A stretch of DNA of 64,000 nt from Gnetum montanum (lineage: Eukaryota > Streptophyta > Gnetopsida > Gnetales > Gnetaceae): contig MNCI01018082.1 in NCBI GenBank assembly GCA_015680685.1, positions 63,534 to 127,533 of the forward strand, read 5' to 3'. The notes beneath the pieces were generated by a model that ran no database searches, was not told the DNA's origin, and saw only the letters and a list, made by a program, of their open reading frames with translations. Each line of letters starts with the position of its first letter. Positions within the stretch are counted from its first letter, which is position 1. The position numbers and the translations under genes are program-made. Positions 11,901-23,940 of the stretch are shown piece after piece.

Positions 11901-12547
11901 AGTTGTTTCATGATTCCTCTATGATTGTTAATCGTTGCAATCGATCATGGCACAAAGAAGAGTCTGAACAGTTTTGGCTCTCTCTCTTTTCACGAGTTTG
12001 GAGCCTTCCGACTCTTCCAAAAATTAAACAATTTCTTTGGTGCCTCTTGCATCAAGGCCTACCTATCGGCAAACGTCGTGAATACCTTGGGATTTCAAAC
12101 CCTAATTGCCCTCTCTGTGGAGGTCCTGAAGATTTTGTCCACGTTTTCTGGCATTGCCCTTTCGCTCAGTCTTCATGGGAGTGGGTTTCTAAAGTTTTTC
12201 CTTTGTGCACATTTTCCCAGGAGGATATTTTATTCGGCTTTTTGGCCACCCCCTCTACTGACCTTCAGTTTCTTTGGAAAGTTATTAGGCCCCTCGTTCT
12301 TTACTATATATGGAAGCGCAGATGCACTGCTCTTTTCCAGAACACTAATTCGTCCAACTCTAACCATTTAAATATTATGGAAAAATCTCAAATTCTTCGC
12401 CTTGTGCATTTCCAAATTTTATCTCGTACTTCTAAGTTAAAGTTGGATACTAATCAGTTGTTTTATTGTTTGCAGCCTTGGAGCAGATACACCAACTCGT
12501 GCACTCCTCCCAACCTCGATCTGCTACATCGGAGTGTGTTATCATAA
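8957..12547 (+). pseudogene. LINE ORF2 remnant: endonuclease, reverse transcriptase, zf-RVT
   Basis: In order: endonuclease C-terminal half (GVCSIYAPNDSTERARLW, then WLFGGDFNMMEF, about 8966-9430). RT fingers and palm follow at 9776-10411 (LSPGKAPGYDGFLAEFFQKHW, then NWRPITLLNVIYKIWAKCLA), with the palm Asp motif at 10417-10608 (LLMKLDYAKAYDNIKWDFI). The YADD active site lies near 10795 but reads FTDD. RT thumb and linker occupy 10900-11360. The zf-RVT region is at 11549-12547 (KIKQFLWCLLHQGLP, CPLCGG, HVFWHCPFAQSSWEWV, giving a CxxC...H...HC zinc pattern). Stops at about 9265, 10411 and 10608 and several frame changes show the copy is dead. Confidence 0.85.
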
Positions 12548-12790
12548 TTTTGAGCATTTTGAGCTCTTTGTTGTTCTCCTGGTCTTATTAACTCGTAGTT
12601 CTTTTGGATTCCCAGCATTAGGTTGCTCTTTGGAATGTACTCCCACTCCCTAAGAAGCATTAAGTTTCAAGATGTTTTCTTTCATCATCCGCATTTGTCA
12701 TTGTTCTTCTCCCTATTTATCCATTAATATGTTCAGAAGTAGATCATGTACTTAATCTCATTTAATTAATAAAATTCTCTTTTTGGGGTC

Positions 12791-13239
12791 CGACACCCCC
12801 CCCAATCATGGAGGTTGAAAGTATGATCCTTGATTTGTAATTTTAATTTTATTTGATTTGGGTGCAAGTTATTCTTTTATAAATCATAAGATTGTTGGAT
12901 AGTTGCACCTAGAAAGTGAGCCTCTATTGTAGTTGTTGCCGGTTGCATNACAGTGATTCTGCCAAAAACCATTACCCTTTAGGAATGTTTTTTCTTTTAA
13001 ATTATAAGTCACCACTATAGATTATACAAACACTGGTGGTACCGATCATCCAAGTGCTGTTGTTGTTTGTTTTTCTATTCCAAGCAATCTTGCTGTTGTA
13101 ATCTTTTTCATTCCCATCATCCATAGAAGGTTTGCTGACATGAGCTTTTCCATATAAGGTGCTACTATCGTTCTTCTTAGCTTTTCTATTTTAGCTATTG
13201 CTGAATTTTAACATATTTAAGATATCTTCTTTTTATTAG
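12791..13239. other. hAT internal sequence between the LINE and transposase
   Basis: No coding signal. Contains a single N at 12949 with no visible repeat around it. By position this is 5' noncoding or intron sequence of the hAT element. Confidence 0.4.
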
Positions 13240-15201
13240 TTATGGCATCAAATTCAAATTAAAAAAAATGCTATTTGGACATATCTCCTAACACGAGATT
13301 CAGATCCTAAAAGGGCTTGGTGTAAATTTTGCAATTATGAATTTTCTTCTACAATTGCAATAAGAGGTAAGCATCATTTGGCAAAAATTAGGAGCAATGA
13401 TGTTGCAACATGTACTACTAATCTAGATCAAGATCCAAAATATGACGAGGTAATGAAAAGTTGCAAAGCAATGATAGAAATGATAGTTAATTATATAAAT
13501 TTTTTAATTTTTTGATCAAATTTTAAAAATATTTTGATAACACTTGTATAATCAAATTAACGTCATTTATATGTATTATGAATGCAAACTCGTCAAAAAA
13601 TGTGTGCTTTAGATAGATCAAAAAGTGATTTCAACATTCGTTTTTGTAGTTCAGAATCAAAGGTAATGTTATTTCATGAGTTGGTGGTTCAGGTTCTTGT
13701 TCTGCTATGTCTTCTTGTGCTATATAGTCTATCGATGGTTATATCACTACGACAAATTCATTGTATAATCTCAAGGACAAAGGAACTAAGTAGATTTTCA
13801 CTCTTGTTGCTAAACATGTTGCTTCAAAGTAGCAAACATTGCCTAGCATGCCTTTTAATAAAGAAATACATGATAAGGCTAGAAAATTTCTTGCAGGTTT
13901 TTGGTATAAGCATATGCTCCCTCTTTATTGTTTTAATGATCTTGATATGCAAAAATTAATTGACTTGATTCCTACTAGAGGAAAGGGGTTAAAAGTTTCA
14001 TCTTACTACAAGGTATAATATTTTATTATTAAAATTTTATTGTAATATTTGTATATTTCGTTTAATGGTAAATAATTGATTAAGTACTTCTACATTGCAT
14101 TTTGTAAACAAAAGAATATTTACAAATTATAATTTTAGGTGTGCAACTCTGTGCATGATGTTGTCCATAAAGATGTACATCAACTTATGACATAACATAG
14201 AACTACTTGCACAAATTATGGATGTTCCTTAATGTTAGATGGATGGGTAGATTTATTGACTATTGAATATTATGTAGATTTATGGTGGGAATGTTATGGA
14301 ATTCTTATGTCAAATCTTAATAAGCTTGATTGTTGTATCTTAACACAACCATGTAGTTCATCAAGTAATATATTATTAATTAATAGTCTTTTAGATTTTA
14401 AGAAAATAAAACTATTATAGTTATTTTTTAAAAAAACTAATAAAATATATATAATTGCATGATGTGAATGTAATTGTGGTGTCATTGAATACACTCGCTC
14501 TAAGAAGTGCAATAGACTAGCTCGTGACAAATTGAATAAGCTAGTCTATATATATTTTAACAGTAAGTTATACCAAAGTGGAAAAATAATAGATGGATCA
14601 ACCATAAATTTGGACTTAGAGGATATTCATACTGATAATCCTCTTGGTTGCTTGATGAACCATATATTGCTCCACTAGTAAATATAAAGTTTTAGTGCAA
14701 GCTCCTTCAACTCATTATGTGGATCCTAATATAGAAACTGAGGATCAAAATAATGTGACATTAGATTATCTTTTACTACATGACAAGGAGCCTCCTGTAC
14801 CTATATTAGAACCAGATAACCCTATCACAAGTATAATTGAAGGGCTTAATAATAAGAGCTCAGTTGTAGATGTTATAGAAGATGAAGATGAAGAACAACC
14901 ACAAATTATGAGACAAAGAAATAAAACATTATCAATGCCTCAAATACTATCGCAATTAGAGGAACTTGATGAGGAAGAGTATCAAGATGAAGATGATGAA
15001 TTTTTCATGCGTACTCAAGTTGATTTTGATTTTGATAAAGCACTCACTGAGGGGATAGATTGTCTTAAGGAGTATACTGATAGTAAGCAAATTGATGATC
15101 TTCTTGGATCTTCTTCAGCTTCAACTCAAGAGAGAGGAAGAGAGGATGTCCAAAGAAGAAAACAAAACCTCATAGACTCTCTACATGAGTTTATTATTTA
15201 G
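13240..15201 (+). pseudogene. hAT transposase, decayed and interrupted
   Basis: A BED-type zinc finger is encoded at about 13268-13420 (AIWTYLLTRDSDPKRAWCKFC, then GKHHLAKIRSNDVATC, giving CxxC...HH). About 13890-14015 reads FWYKHMLPLYCFNDLDMQKLI, then TRGKGLKVSSYYK, like the segment before the catalytic domain. About 14190-14260 encodes YGCSLMLDGWVD, matching the 'GC(T/S)LMxDGWTD' motif of this family (DUF659 region). About 14470-14660 encodes an IEYTRSKKCNRLARDKLNKLV segment resembling the C-terminal dimerisation part. The last frame (14695-15201) is a long acidic tail. Pieces lie in different frames with intron-like AT-rich gaps, so both introns and decay probably contribute. Best read as a pseudogene. 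Confidence 0.75.
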
Positions 15202-15847
15202 ATTTAGATATGTTTTAGTTTGGATTATTTTATGAGTTTGTTATTTAGATTGAAATATATTTTAGTATTTCAAGCCTTTATAAAACACTAAAAATAAGGA
15301 TTCATTATGGCAGTTTTTTCTCTTATTTGCTTTACAAGTTATGTGTAAGAGTTAATTTTAACTTGAAAGTATTTTTTTAAAACATGTTAATCATTATAGT
15401 ATTGATAAAAAATAAAATGATTTTTCTGAAAAAATATTTTTATAACTTTTATAATTTATTCCGATCTAATATCCAATTTTTACAGATTTTAAATACTATT
15501 TTTCCGATCCGATTTCTGTAGAGTACCCGATTTTCCAATCCCATCCGATTTTTCAAATTATGATCCCGAGATGGCCTGATGCCTATTTGAACGTTTCATT
15601 TAACATATAGGTACAGATTTTTGAATGGGTAAAAAAATGTGGCCTCTGACATGAACAGAAAGATGGCTTTATGTCACTAGAAGAAACAACACCAAAATGT
15701 ACGAAGTAGCAAGCTGAAATAACAGCTCATACTTCATACTGACAAGGAGGCGGCTGAAAATTTATTATGAACTCCGTTCTAAGAATCCATCCACCGTCCT
15801 AGCGGAAACTAAAACATGGTGTAAAAAGATACAGTCCAGCTAATGCC
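15202..15847. other. hAT 3' end and downstream flank of the monooxygenase gene
   Basis: To about 15575 this is hAT subterminal sequence with CCGATTT motifs. The following about 270 bp is the 3' side of the minus-strand monooxygenase gene. No further ORF is supported. Confidence 0.4.
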
Positions 15848-17510
15848 TTACTTCCTTTTTGAAGGAAGCGGCTTGCAACAGTAACCAACAAAGATAAGCA
15901 GATACCAGAAACCGATAATAGGAAGCCAAACCCAATCACGAAGCAGCCTAAGACAAACAGAAGGCCCCTCCTGCAATGTACCTGCGAATGTAGCAACGGC
16001 TGCCACAGCAAACGCTCTCCATTTCCTGGTATCTCTGTACTTCTTAAGACACTGTGCAACATGGGTCCCATTATTCAAGAAACAGTCCTTGAGACAAGTA
16101 GCCAGAATAATAGAATCCTCTAGAGCAAGACAAGCACCCTGTCCCAGATCAGGAGTCACAGGATGGAATGCATCCCCCACCAAAACCACACATGAATGCT
16201 CCTCTGATCTGTGGATCTCATCCCACTTCCATGGCCACATCCATCTTGTTCTCAGCTCTGCAACGCTCAGTGTCTCAGCTGGGCTCAGATTTATGAGCTC
16301 TGCATGTTCTTCACCTAAACTTTTAGCTGTCTCCAAAGCCGCAGTTCTGATCTTCTCTGGATCCTTTGACTGGGCAGCATCATCATCTGCCCACAAGGAA
16401 AAAAGATGAATTGATCATGGTAATCCGGGTTTGATACGTTTGTGCCTACGGAGAAAACATGGAAATTTGCTAAGGATATTTGTCATTACGTTTGGGATTG
16501 GATTGTGTGGTGATGAACCAGTAGAATTCGTCATCTCTGCAAGGAAGAATTCCGGCCCTCCAGCCCTTGTCCATGACCTGCATATTTACTTTGAGAGTGT
16601 GATTGTGATGGGGGTTGTTGGCCATGCCTCTGTATGCATACCTGCCTGCAGATTTTGAAGGCGGAACTCCCAGCCAGCGACCTACTACAGAGTAGACTCC
16701 ATCACACCCAATTAAAACCTTTGCAGATAGTTGGGTCCCATCTGTGAGCTTCAAATGGGTTGTTTTGGTCTTGGAATTCCACTGAATGGAGCTCAATCTG
16801 GAGTTGTATCTGATGGTGCCCTCTGGAAGAGACTTTTCAAGCTTTTCCAGTAGCACGCTTCTCTCTATGCACCTTGTTTCAAGCCTAAAAAGGAAAAATC
16901 CCAACCCCAACAATGTCATGAAAACTCTCAGGTAACAAGTTTTTATTTTTATTGTTTCACTTAGAAAAAAGGGGGTTACTTACCCTGATTGTCTGAGAGG
17001 AACCATCCTAGTCTTCAAGCCGCTAGTCATGGATAAGCCCTGCACACTGGTTATGAAAAAGAGAGGTTTGTCTAAGTGATGATTAAAACAAAAGTACGTT
17101 TATATAGGGAAAATAAGTTTCTAATGAACGGAAAAATGCCATTGAATACCCATCATGTTGGTGGTAACTATGCCTAATGGAATCTGCAACACCAAGTGAG
17201 TGGAGTGCTGTCCAAGCATTAGGCCACATGATAAATGCTGCTCCTGTGGTTCTTAGATGCTCTGCCTGCTCTAGCACCACGCTCTTTATGCCCATCCTAT
17301 TTTCGATATAACAAATCAAAACTTACCAGTAACTACCATGTTATATGATTTGTCAAATCTTTTAATTTCTGAAGCCAAAGCAAGCAGATTAAGGAAGAGA
17401 CAGAAGCGCAAAATTAGCAGTTCTGTAGCGTACCTATGAAGAGCAAGCGCAGTTGCAAGACCTGCAACTCCACCTCCCACAATCACGACACCGTGCTCTT
17501 GGCATGTCAT
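15848..17510 (-). CDS. FAD-dependent monooxygenase (PHBH-fold, plant MO1/CTF2-like), five exons
   Basis: Predicted exons on minus: 17510-17434, 17296-17150, 17046-16984, 16884-16490 and 16386-15848. All junctions are GT/AG with matching phases, giving 1221 bp (406 residues), a usual length for the family. The N-terminus reads VVIVGGGVAGLATALALHR (Rossmann GxGxxG, FAD ADP site), then KSVVLEQAEHLRTTGAA. Mid-protein CIERSVLLEKL and the 'DG' motif VLIGCDGVYSVVGRWLG (FAD/NAD(P)H contact) follow. The 'GD' motif VLVGDAFHPVTPDLGQGACLALEDS binds the FAD ribityl chain. A hydrophobic stretch near the C-terminus (WLPIIGFWYLLIFVGYC) may be a membrane anchor. The family performs flavin-dependent aromatic or related hydroxylation with NAD(P)H and O2; the substrate here cannot be told. 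The exon 2/3 boundary is the least certain, with an alternative donor at about 17104. No stops or frameshifts, unlike everything around it. Confidence 0.85.
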
Positions 17511-17571
17511 GTTGAAACTCTCAGACGGATTCTACGTCAAATTTTGCAAGAAGCATCATAAGAATCCATGA

Positions 17572-17578
17572 ATTTATA
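17572..17578 (-). promoter_or_regulatory. Candidate TATA box of the monooxygenase gene
   Basis: Minus strand reads GCTATAAATTC about 62 bp upstream of the ATG, compatible with a 5' UTR of about 30-35 nt. Position and motif are the only evidence. Confidence 0.35.
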
Positions 17579-17583
17579 GCGTT

Positions 17584-19962
17584 AGAGTTCAGTCAAGGAA
17601 AAAGTGAAGCATATGACGGCTCCTTTGCTTGTTCAAAAATGGTGTGCTATTTTTTTCATGGATGGTTTTTGGCCGCAAAATAGTTGCATTAGTGCAGGCG
17701 TAAAGCTAAGCAGACTGGACTTCAGAGATGTGTCGTGTCTATTTGGGAAGACAGGGTTTACGCATTCGCTGACGCAACCCGTGCATTATCATATTTATTT
17801 ATTTCACTATTAAAATATAGTTTAAGTACCAACTTGCAAAGTATCATGTGGGTTTTCGTCGGAACAAAGACTAACTATATATATAGATTATAGACAAATT
17901 CTTTGAAAGTTTCAATAAGTATTAAGAAAGGATCCAAATCCAATGTTCATGTGCTTCACCAATCATGGGTGCACATGGAGAACTCCCAGTCCAACTTGCC
18001 CAAGCGCCCAACGTTAATTGCCGCATGTCATCCGATTTTGACCGGGAATGCTTATAACTTTTAACACAACCAGCTTGTCTTCATTGGAAAGTGCTAATCA
18101 TTGAATCATTTTGCTTATCGAATATTGAAGCTGAAACTGAAATATGAATCAAGCCTCAATCAACATAAACAAGATTAAAACTAACATTTCTCATCACACT
18201 TGGTAACTATGCTGACAGTTTTAATACGTTTTGAAGCCTTTAACCAAGAAACCATCTCCTAGTGTGTTAACATTCAAATCTTTTGTTTGGAGGATGGCCT
18301 TCGTTGATTGCTTGTACGTATTATCGTTGTAAAAGACTTTGCAAAACTTCCCCGTTATCGTAGGCGACTGCATCAGTCTAACACGAGGAATGCTATCAAA
18401 GCATGATTTCAAGGGATAGTTTTATCCATGTTTTGCTTCATTATTAGACCACAATTTTGTTTATCCAAGTTTTTAAACTAAGTTTTTGGATGCTGAATCC
18501 GTTTATGGCACGGTTTTAAATTAAAAAATTATTTGGTTGTACATCGTTATGCAAAGATGAATCGGGTGATTTCGATTGGACCTTTCAAATATACTTATTT
18601 TTTTATTTCTATTAATTTTTGGTTCTTTCACTGTATTCACTTCTAAAGGTGTACTCTTGTAGGATTTAGGAATCTATTCCTTCAACAGCCAAAGCTATTC
18701 ACCAGAGAGAGAATCACTCAACCAAGTAGCATACATTTTTTTAAAAATAATTTAAATGACTCACTTTTAAAAATTTGGAGATTGTCAAAATATTTTATTT
18801 TATTTGTCTATTCCAAATTGTGATGATATAGATTGCAATTAATCCTAGTGTTTCTTGGAAGATTCTTTTAACAATGATACATTGTCTAATTGCATTGGCA
18901 GTAAAAATACATATAATTATCTTTGCTAAAGCATTAAGATTAAGAAGATTTACATAATTACTTTTCATAACATCCTAGCATTCATTCATTTGGAAAAGAA
19001 GCTTTATAAAATGTATCTAATAACTAAAATCTTAAATTCTTAAATAAAATAATAGAGCTCTTATAGATTTCTTTTGACATTTTCAAGCTAAGAGAAAGCC
19101 CAATAGTTGATTCAAATTGATTTTGAACTTGTAATATGAACTAACCTTCAATTCAATGGACATCCAAAACAATCATCTTTCTTCAAATTATGTGAATCAA
19201 ATTAATCGAGTTGATCATATATGTCAATATCTAAAACACATGTAGATTAAATAAAAATCATGGAAAATGAATATAGATCTATAATTCTTTAGTAGAAAAT
19301 ACTAATAATTATCCAACTCTACATGTTTAAACAAGGATCTATCAATCATTTAGCATATTCTAGAAACTATGAGGTAATTCTTGTTAAAACATGAAGAATG
19401 GAGTTACTAAGGTGATTTTTGAAATAATTAGAGTTATGATTGATGAAATTTTTTTAACAAATCCTATTTTTATCATTTTGAAGGTAATTTTTTCATGTTC
19501 CATGAAGGTTTTGACAAAACCTCCTTTAAGATGCACTTTGGACTTAAATTTTTCATGTTTCATGAAGTTTTTGACAAACATTATTTCAACCATTTTGGAG
19601 GTAATTTCTTTATGTTAGATGATGTTTTTGATAAAACCTCCTTTGTTGTTTTGGAGGTAATTTCTTCAATTTTTTTTCTGTGGAGCCTATCCAATCTTAA
19701 TTCATTTTCAAATCAAGAACCAAACTTCTTACTTCAATATTAATTATTATAATTTTCATAGCAAATGAATTGAGAGAAAATAAAATGTTGTGAGTAAATA
19801 GGAGTATATTGAAAACAAAATGTGACTAAAGCCGTGAGTAATTAAGAGTAATGTGAGTGATATAAGTCTTCAAAAATATCTCTTTTACAATAGGTACATG
19901 ACCTCTTACTTATAGAATTTTTTTGGGGCCAAGTTGTACATCATTTAATCGAATAAACCTTG
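17584..19962. other. Upstream region of the monooxygenase gene and unassigned AT-rich DNA
   Basis: No gene supported. Apart from the imperfect tandem repeat at 19470-19672 nothing recognisable was seen. The short open frames at 19384-19743 on both strands are by-products of that repeat. Confidence 0.4.
19470..19672 (+). repeat. Imperfect tandem repeat, about 65-bp unit, three copies
   Basis: Units share 'TTTTGGAGGTAATTTCTT', then 'CATGaagttTTTGAcAAA', then 'CCTCCTTT'. The copies are at about 19478-19545, 19546-19607 and 19608-19672, with many substitutions. Confidence 0.55.
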
Positions 19963-20482
19963 TAGTGCATGGAATAGGCTAAATACGATTTTATTTATTG
20001 TTATTTGTTGTTTATCATTTAATTGCTTTATTAGTCATTAAATCTCTCTCAACTCTTCTCTCCTAGTTAAGTGCCTCAGTACGATCGCTTCGAGCACGTG
20101 CGTTACGCTTGGTGATCCTAGCAACGACTAGTGTTTGGTAACCAAGGTTGCATTAGTTCAGGGTGTGAACGGTAAGTGGGAACGGATGCTGATGCTAGGT
20201 TAATTAAGGCTTAGTTAGTTAGTTAAAGTTAGTTAATTAGTCTCTTAACCCTTCACCTCGTTAGCATAGGAGATAAAACAGAAAAGACATAAAAATCATA
20301 TACCTCAGACTTACTTAACCATACAACCATGACAAATACAAGTAAGTCTGGGAAGACAACGAATAATTAACCTTAAGTGTTCCATAAGGTGTGTGGGCAC
20401 TTAGTCTATGGAGTTTGACCAGATCGAGTGTGCTACGTTCGTATTCATATGGTTGAGTGTAGGGGTACCTCGCCACTCATCA
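19963..20482 (+). repeat. D 5' LTR, 5'-truncated
   Basis: Matches 26213-26732 closely (TGCATGGAATAGGCTAAATA ... GGGGTACCTCGCCACTCAT). The U3 and TATA portion present in the 3' LTR (25817-26212) is absent. The last bases read CTCATCA. Confidence 0.85.
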
Positions 20483-20483
20483 T

Positions 20484-20501
20484 TGGCGCCGTTGCTGGGG
20501 A
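20484..20501 (+). promoter_or_regulatory. Primer binding site, tRNA-Asp type (D)
   Basis: TGGCGCCGTTGCTGGGGA starts one base after the LTR end. It matches the complement of the plant tRNA-Asp 3' end with a single mismatch and is the best-preserved primer site in the window. Confidence 0.85.
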
Positions 20502-20599
20502 CTAAGTGTTTGTGCGCTAAGTAGAACATAGGAGATCACTCACATCGTTGGGAGCTTAAATGAACCCTTAGGGTTAATTAAACAAAAAATTATATAATG

Positions 20600-22560
20600 G
20601 TTAATTAGCACACCGAACAAAGTTAAAATTTCTTTTTCTTCTCATAAGAGCACTTTGCCACCTAGGGATCATACAAGAAACAGTCAGCAGTCTAAAACAC
20701 ATAACCAAAATCAGCCAATTCCTCAACAATATAGGGTAGTATATACCCATCCCGATGAGTATATACCAGATTTTACTTTTATCCTCCATTAGGATGAAAA
20801 ACTGGGCTAGAGAGACTTGCAAGGTAACATAGTGTTACCTCTAGATCGGGCAATCCCTGACATGCTCCTCCGTGCTCTTACACAGATAGGCATGACACAG
20901 CTCTATGCTAAATACGTTGTAGGTGATTTCAACACAAGGGATTATCATCCCATAGAAGCACAATGTTTAAGGGACTTGCGGCAGGATAGCCACCATACAT
21001 TGTTGAAGGGCAAAGGGGTCCCGCACGTCCTAAGTGAAATTGGAGATGGTGAACCACTCATAACGGGTTCTCCACAAGATGATGTTCCCCCTCCTAACAA
21101 TGATGAGGAGGTGGGGTATCAAAACCTAAGCTTCACGATACATAACCCTGGTTCTGATCCCCGTGAACGCCAACTGTTCACTGAGGAAAAGAAAATACAT
21201 GACAAGGATGGGCACTCAGATTGTCATCACGATCAGGGCTGAAGCCATCGAAGAGAAGGTGAGAAACATTGTCATGGCAATGGCTCTCCTTCTTCTTCTC
21301 CTTCATCACACCATTCACCCTCTCCTTCCACATCAGGGCACAGTCATAAAGAGCATAACAGTGAGGATAGAGGTAGGCAAAATAAGAGACCTCGACAAGA
21401 GAGTCGAGAGTGAGGACAAGGGCATGAACGAAGGGAAAGTAGGGAACAACGTAGACATCAGAGACGTCATGAAAGGGATGATCATGATGAACCCCTACTT
21501 GCCACCCGAAGTATGCTAGACATCATAGAGGTAGTGAGAATACCAACAAGGCATCACAAAGATAGTCGGATCAAGAGACTAGATATGAACAATATCCCAT
21601 GCTTTGAAGGGGGATACAACACTGATCCGCAAAATCATTTACAAGCATTCCACGATGCCTGCACCTTGTAAAACATAAAAAACGAGTGGTAGAAAATAAA
21701 GTTGTTTCCTAGGACACTCATAAAAGAAGCAGAGAGTTGGTATCAGTCCTTAGAGCCGAAAACCATTAGGAGATGTAGTACGATGTTAGATTTTTTCAAT
21801 GATAAATATCAAATGTACTCCAAAGTGTCTAATTTGCATAAGCAGATCCAAGGATGGAAGCAAGGTACTCATGAACCCTTGGATGCTGCCATGGGCTGCT
21901 ACTAAGCATTGTTACATCGTTGCCCGGGCCATGGTTATGCACAACGGGATCAACTCCAGCATCTCGTAGATGGGCTAAGGTATGAAACTAGGAGAACCCT
22001 TGAGACTTATGCCCAAGGAAGACTATTAGAACTTAGATCCCATGAAATTCATCGATTTTTGGAGCAAGTAGCTAAAGAAGAAGGGGAGCTACGAAAAAGA
22101 GAAAGCGCGGAAGAATATAACTGTGATCCCTCCCTTCGAAAGAAGGGAGTGAGATTCTACAATGAAGAGGATGAGTAACCACTCGAAGAGTTGGTGAATA
22201 GGAAAACCTTGCCACTTTAGAAGCTAACAACGGAAGTATCAGCTAAGGTAGATGAAGTATGGAGCTCCTTATACAATAAAATTGAAACTGTCCTAAAGAT
22301 TGTAGAGGAGTATAAGGAGGAACGAATTAGTTACAAGGACAAGAAAAAGTGGAGAGATTAAGACCCTACATGTAACAAAGGTAAGGGAAAAATGAATATC
22401 TCCGATGAGGCTATGGATTCGGACACAGATGATGACGGTGGATGTGAGATCTGCCAATATGACCATCCTAAGGGATGTTGTCCAATCATCTAGCATCTAC
22501 AAGAGTCTTGGGTGTACGCACTCAACCCAAGACTTAACTAATGGCAGACACCCCGAAGGT
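20600..22560 (+). pseudogene. gag: D gag polyprotein, broken
   Basis: N-terminal part about 20650-21242 (VVYTHPDEYIPDFTF, then a low-complexity Asp/Asn/Pro stretch). His/Arg/Ser-rich linker 21163-21519, shifted in frame. Capsid domain 21560-22178 (DMNNIPCFEGGYNTDPQNHLQ, FPRTLIKEAESWYQSLE, FFNDKYQMYSKV, CPGHGYAQRDQLQHLVDGL), corresponding to the Ty3/Gypsy gag domain. Then VAKEEGELRKRES. A nucleocapsid-like motif at 22443-22481 encodes CEICQYDHPKGCC. Stops lie where Gln is expected (codons at about 21669 and 21693), each explicable by C to T change. Confidence 0.8.
22443..22481 (+). other. Non-canonical zinc-knuckle-like motif in D gag
   Basis: Encodes C-E-I-C-Q-Y-D-H-P-K-G-C-C, spacing CX2CX3HX4C. 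Canonical retroviral knuckles are CX2CX4HX4C. The block YDHPKG followed by CP and HL is conserved in all copies. Confidence 0.6.
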
Positions 22561-22947
22561 TACCTTAACCCCAAGGTAATCCAAGGAAGTTCCACCAACC
22601 ATTAATGTACTATCCAAGTGGAACCTATCGGGTAACACCAGCAATGGCAACACCCACAGTCATGGGGGATGCCACCGCCTAGGCAACAATACCCTTACCG
22701 ACATCCTGATCCTTATGGCTATTACATGCAGCAGCTGGTTTCTCCAAGTGACTCCATGGGTCACATAACTCTCCAACATCACTACCAAGTTTGGGAGTAC
22801 TTTAGAAAGACTCCTTCTCCTCTGGGAGACACTCCATAGACCTACCATCCTCCAAATCTAGCTGCCACTCTTCCACTGGTAGTTCCCATACCACCCGCTC
22901 CAACAATGTAAGGGAAACTCCCCACTCAACCGCAGCAACGCAACACT

Positions 22948-23940
22948 ATGAGAGCTGTAAACCTTCAACCCACTACTGGTTCTGACAACCACAAGAAGAG
23001 AAGACCTTTCTTCAGAATCAAAAGCCCAAACAAGCTCTCACAACCACAAGCGGTTGAGTCTGTAACCACTCCTCCAACATACAAGGCTTTGGGGCTCCCT
23101 TTAGTCCAACACCAGAGCTTAACGCATACGGTTATGTTAACACATACTGTAATCGATTGGATCAAGGTAGGCCACCTTCCCAAGAAACTCTCTGACCCTG
23201 GAAATCCCTTAATCTACCTCCAAGTCGTTGGGAACGAACCCCATAAGGCTCTTCTTGACTCAAGTTTTAGAGTCAACTTAATCTCACGAGAAATGTATCA
23301 AGACTGGAACTTGCCCCAACTAAAGAAGAGAAATATTCAACCAGATCTGGCTAACCAGTCCATCACCATTCCCTTGGGATTGGTGGAGGACATCGTTACC
23401 ATTGTGTGTGGTTGGTCATACCTAGCTGATTTCCTAGTGATAGAAGTTAACAAAAATGAAGGGAACTTCCTAATTATAATGGGAAGGGCATGGCTAAGCA
23501 CAATAGATGCAGGCCTAAGAATCCACGATCTTTCCTTGGAAATATCTAAGGTAAAGAAAGTTCCATGCATCACAGACAGTGACTCATCAGGTGATGACAT
23601 GGAGGAATGCTCAGCATCTCTTACATGTAACCGGTATGCCCAAGAAACTTTCAGACAAAGGTGCCTATATGTAGCAACCACACAACAAGTGGATACCCCA
23701 TGGTTAACAGCTAATCGAAAGAGCAACCGGCCAACATGCATGGAACAAACTGGGGGAACAACTCATGCCCATAATGAAGGCATAGATACATTGGAATATG
23801 AGCATCACCAACTTCGACCCCTTAATCTAAGAACATCAATTGGGAGAAGTTGGACACTTCTAAGAAATTCAAATAGGCATTCATTATTTCAGATCTCTCC
23901 CTTTACATTCATTCATGGGGGAGATGGCCACCTTTGCTAA
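22948..23940 (+). pseudogene. D protease-like (retropepsin) region, 330-codon open frame
   Basis: Open over 330 codons. Residues about 90-175 follow the retropepsin pattern: strand LIYLQVVGNEPHKALLDSSF with the catalytic Asp, then RVNLISREMY, a mid-region (SITIPLGLVEDIVTIVCGW), DFLVIEV, and the ψ-loop FLIIMGRAWLSTIDAGLRI. The catalytic triplet reads D-S-S instead of D-(S/T)-G. A2 has D-S-M at the same place, so activity is doubtful. The frame ends at 23940 just after a purine motif (TTCATGGGGGAGATGG). No RT follows. It may have been fused to gag originally. Confidence 0.7.

Larger units (their letters stand above)
8214..12790 (+). mobile_element. LINE (L1/RTE-like non-LTR retrotransposon) with inverted 5' part
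   Basis: Forward part (about 8957-12790): endonuclease C-terminal half, reverse transcriptase, zf-RVT/C-terminal region and a 3' UTR ending near 'TTAATAAAATTCTCTTTT'. The 5' part (8214-8944) is in reverse orientation and encodes the ORF1 C-terminus plus the start of the endonuclease. This arrangement is the classic product of twin priming. A possible target duplication, CTTTTATAAA, occurs at 8222-8231 and 12874-12883, but it is AT-rich and may be chance; no clear poly(A) tail was seen. Confidence 0.8.
8070..15575 (+). mobile_element. Decayed hAT-type DNA transposon with a LINE inserted
   Basis: The transposase remnants at 13240-15201 are hAT. Both flanks carry CCGATTT-rich subterminal sequence: 'CCAATCCGAAATCAGATCG' and 'AATCCGATTTTT' near 8120-8165, and 'CCGATCCGATTTCTG' and 'CCATCCGATTTTTC' near 15505-15560. 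The rough ends, 'GATCCCAGAATTTG' on the left and the inverse of 'AAATTATGATCCCG' on the right, are only loosely similar, so exact termini and the 8-bp target duplication could not be fixed. The LINE at about 8214-12790 lies between the left end and the transposase. Confidence 0.6.

Noticed and set aside
19384-19743. Overlapping open frames on both strands
   Set aside because: They arise from the 65-bp imperfect tandem repeat, whose period keeps frames open.
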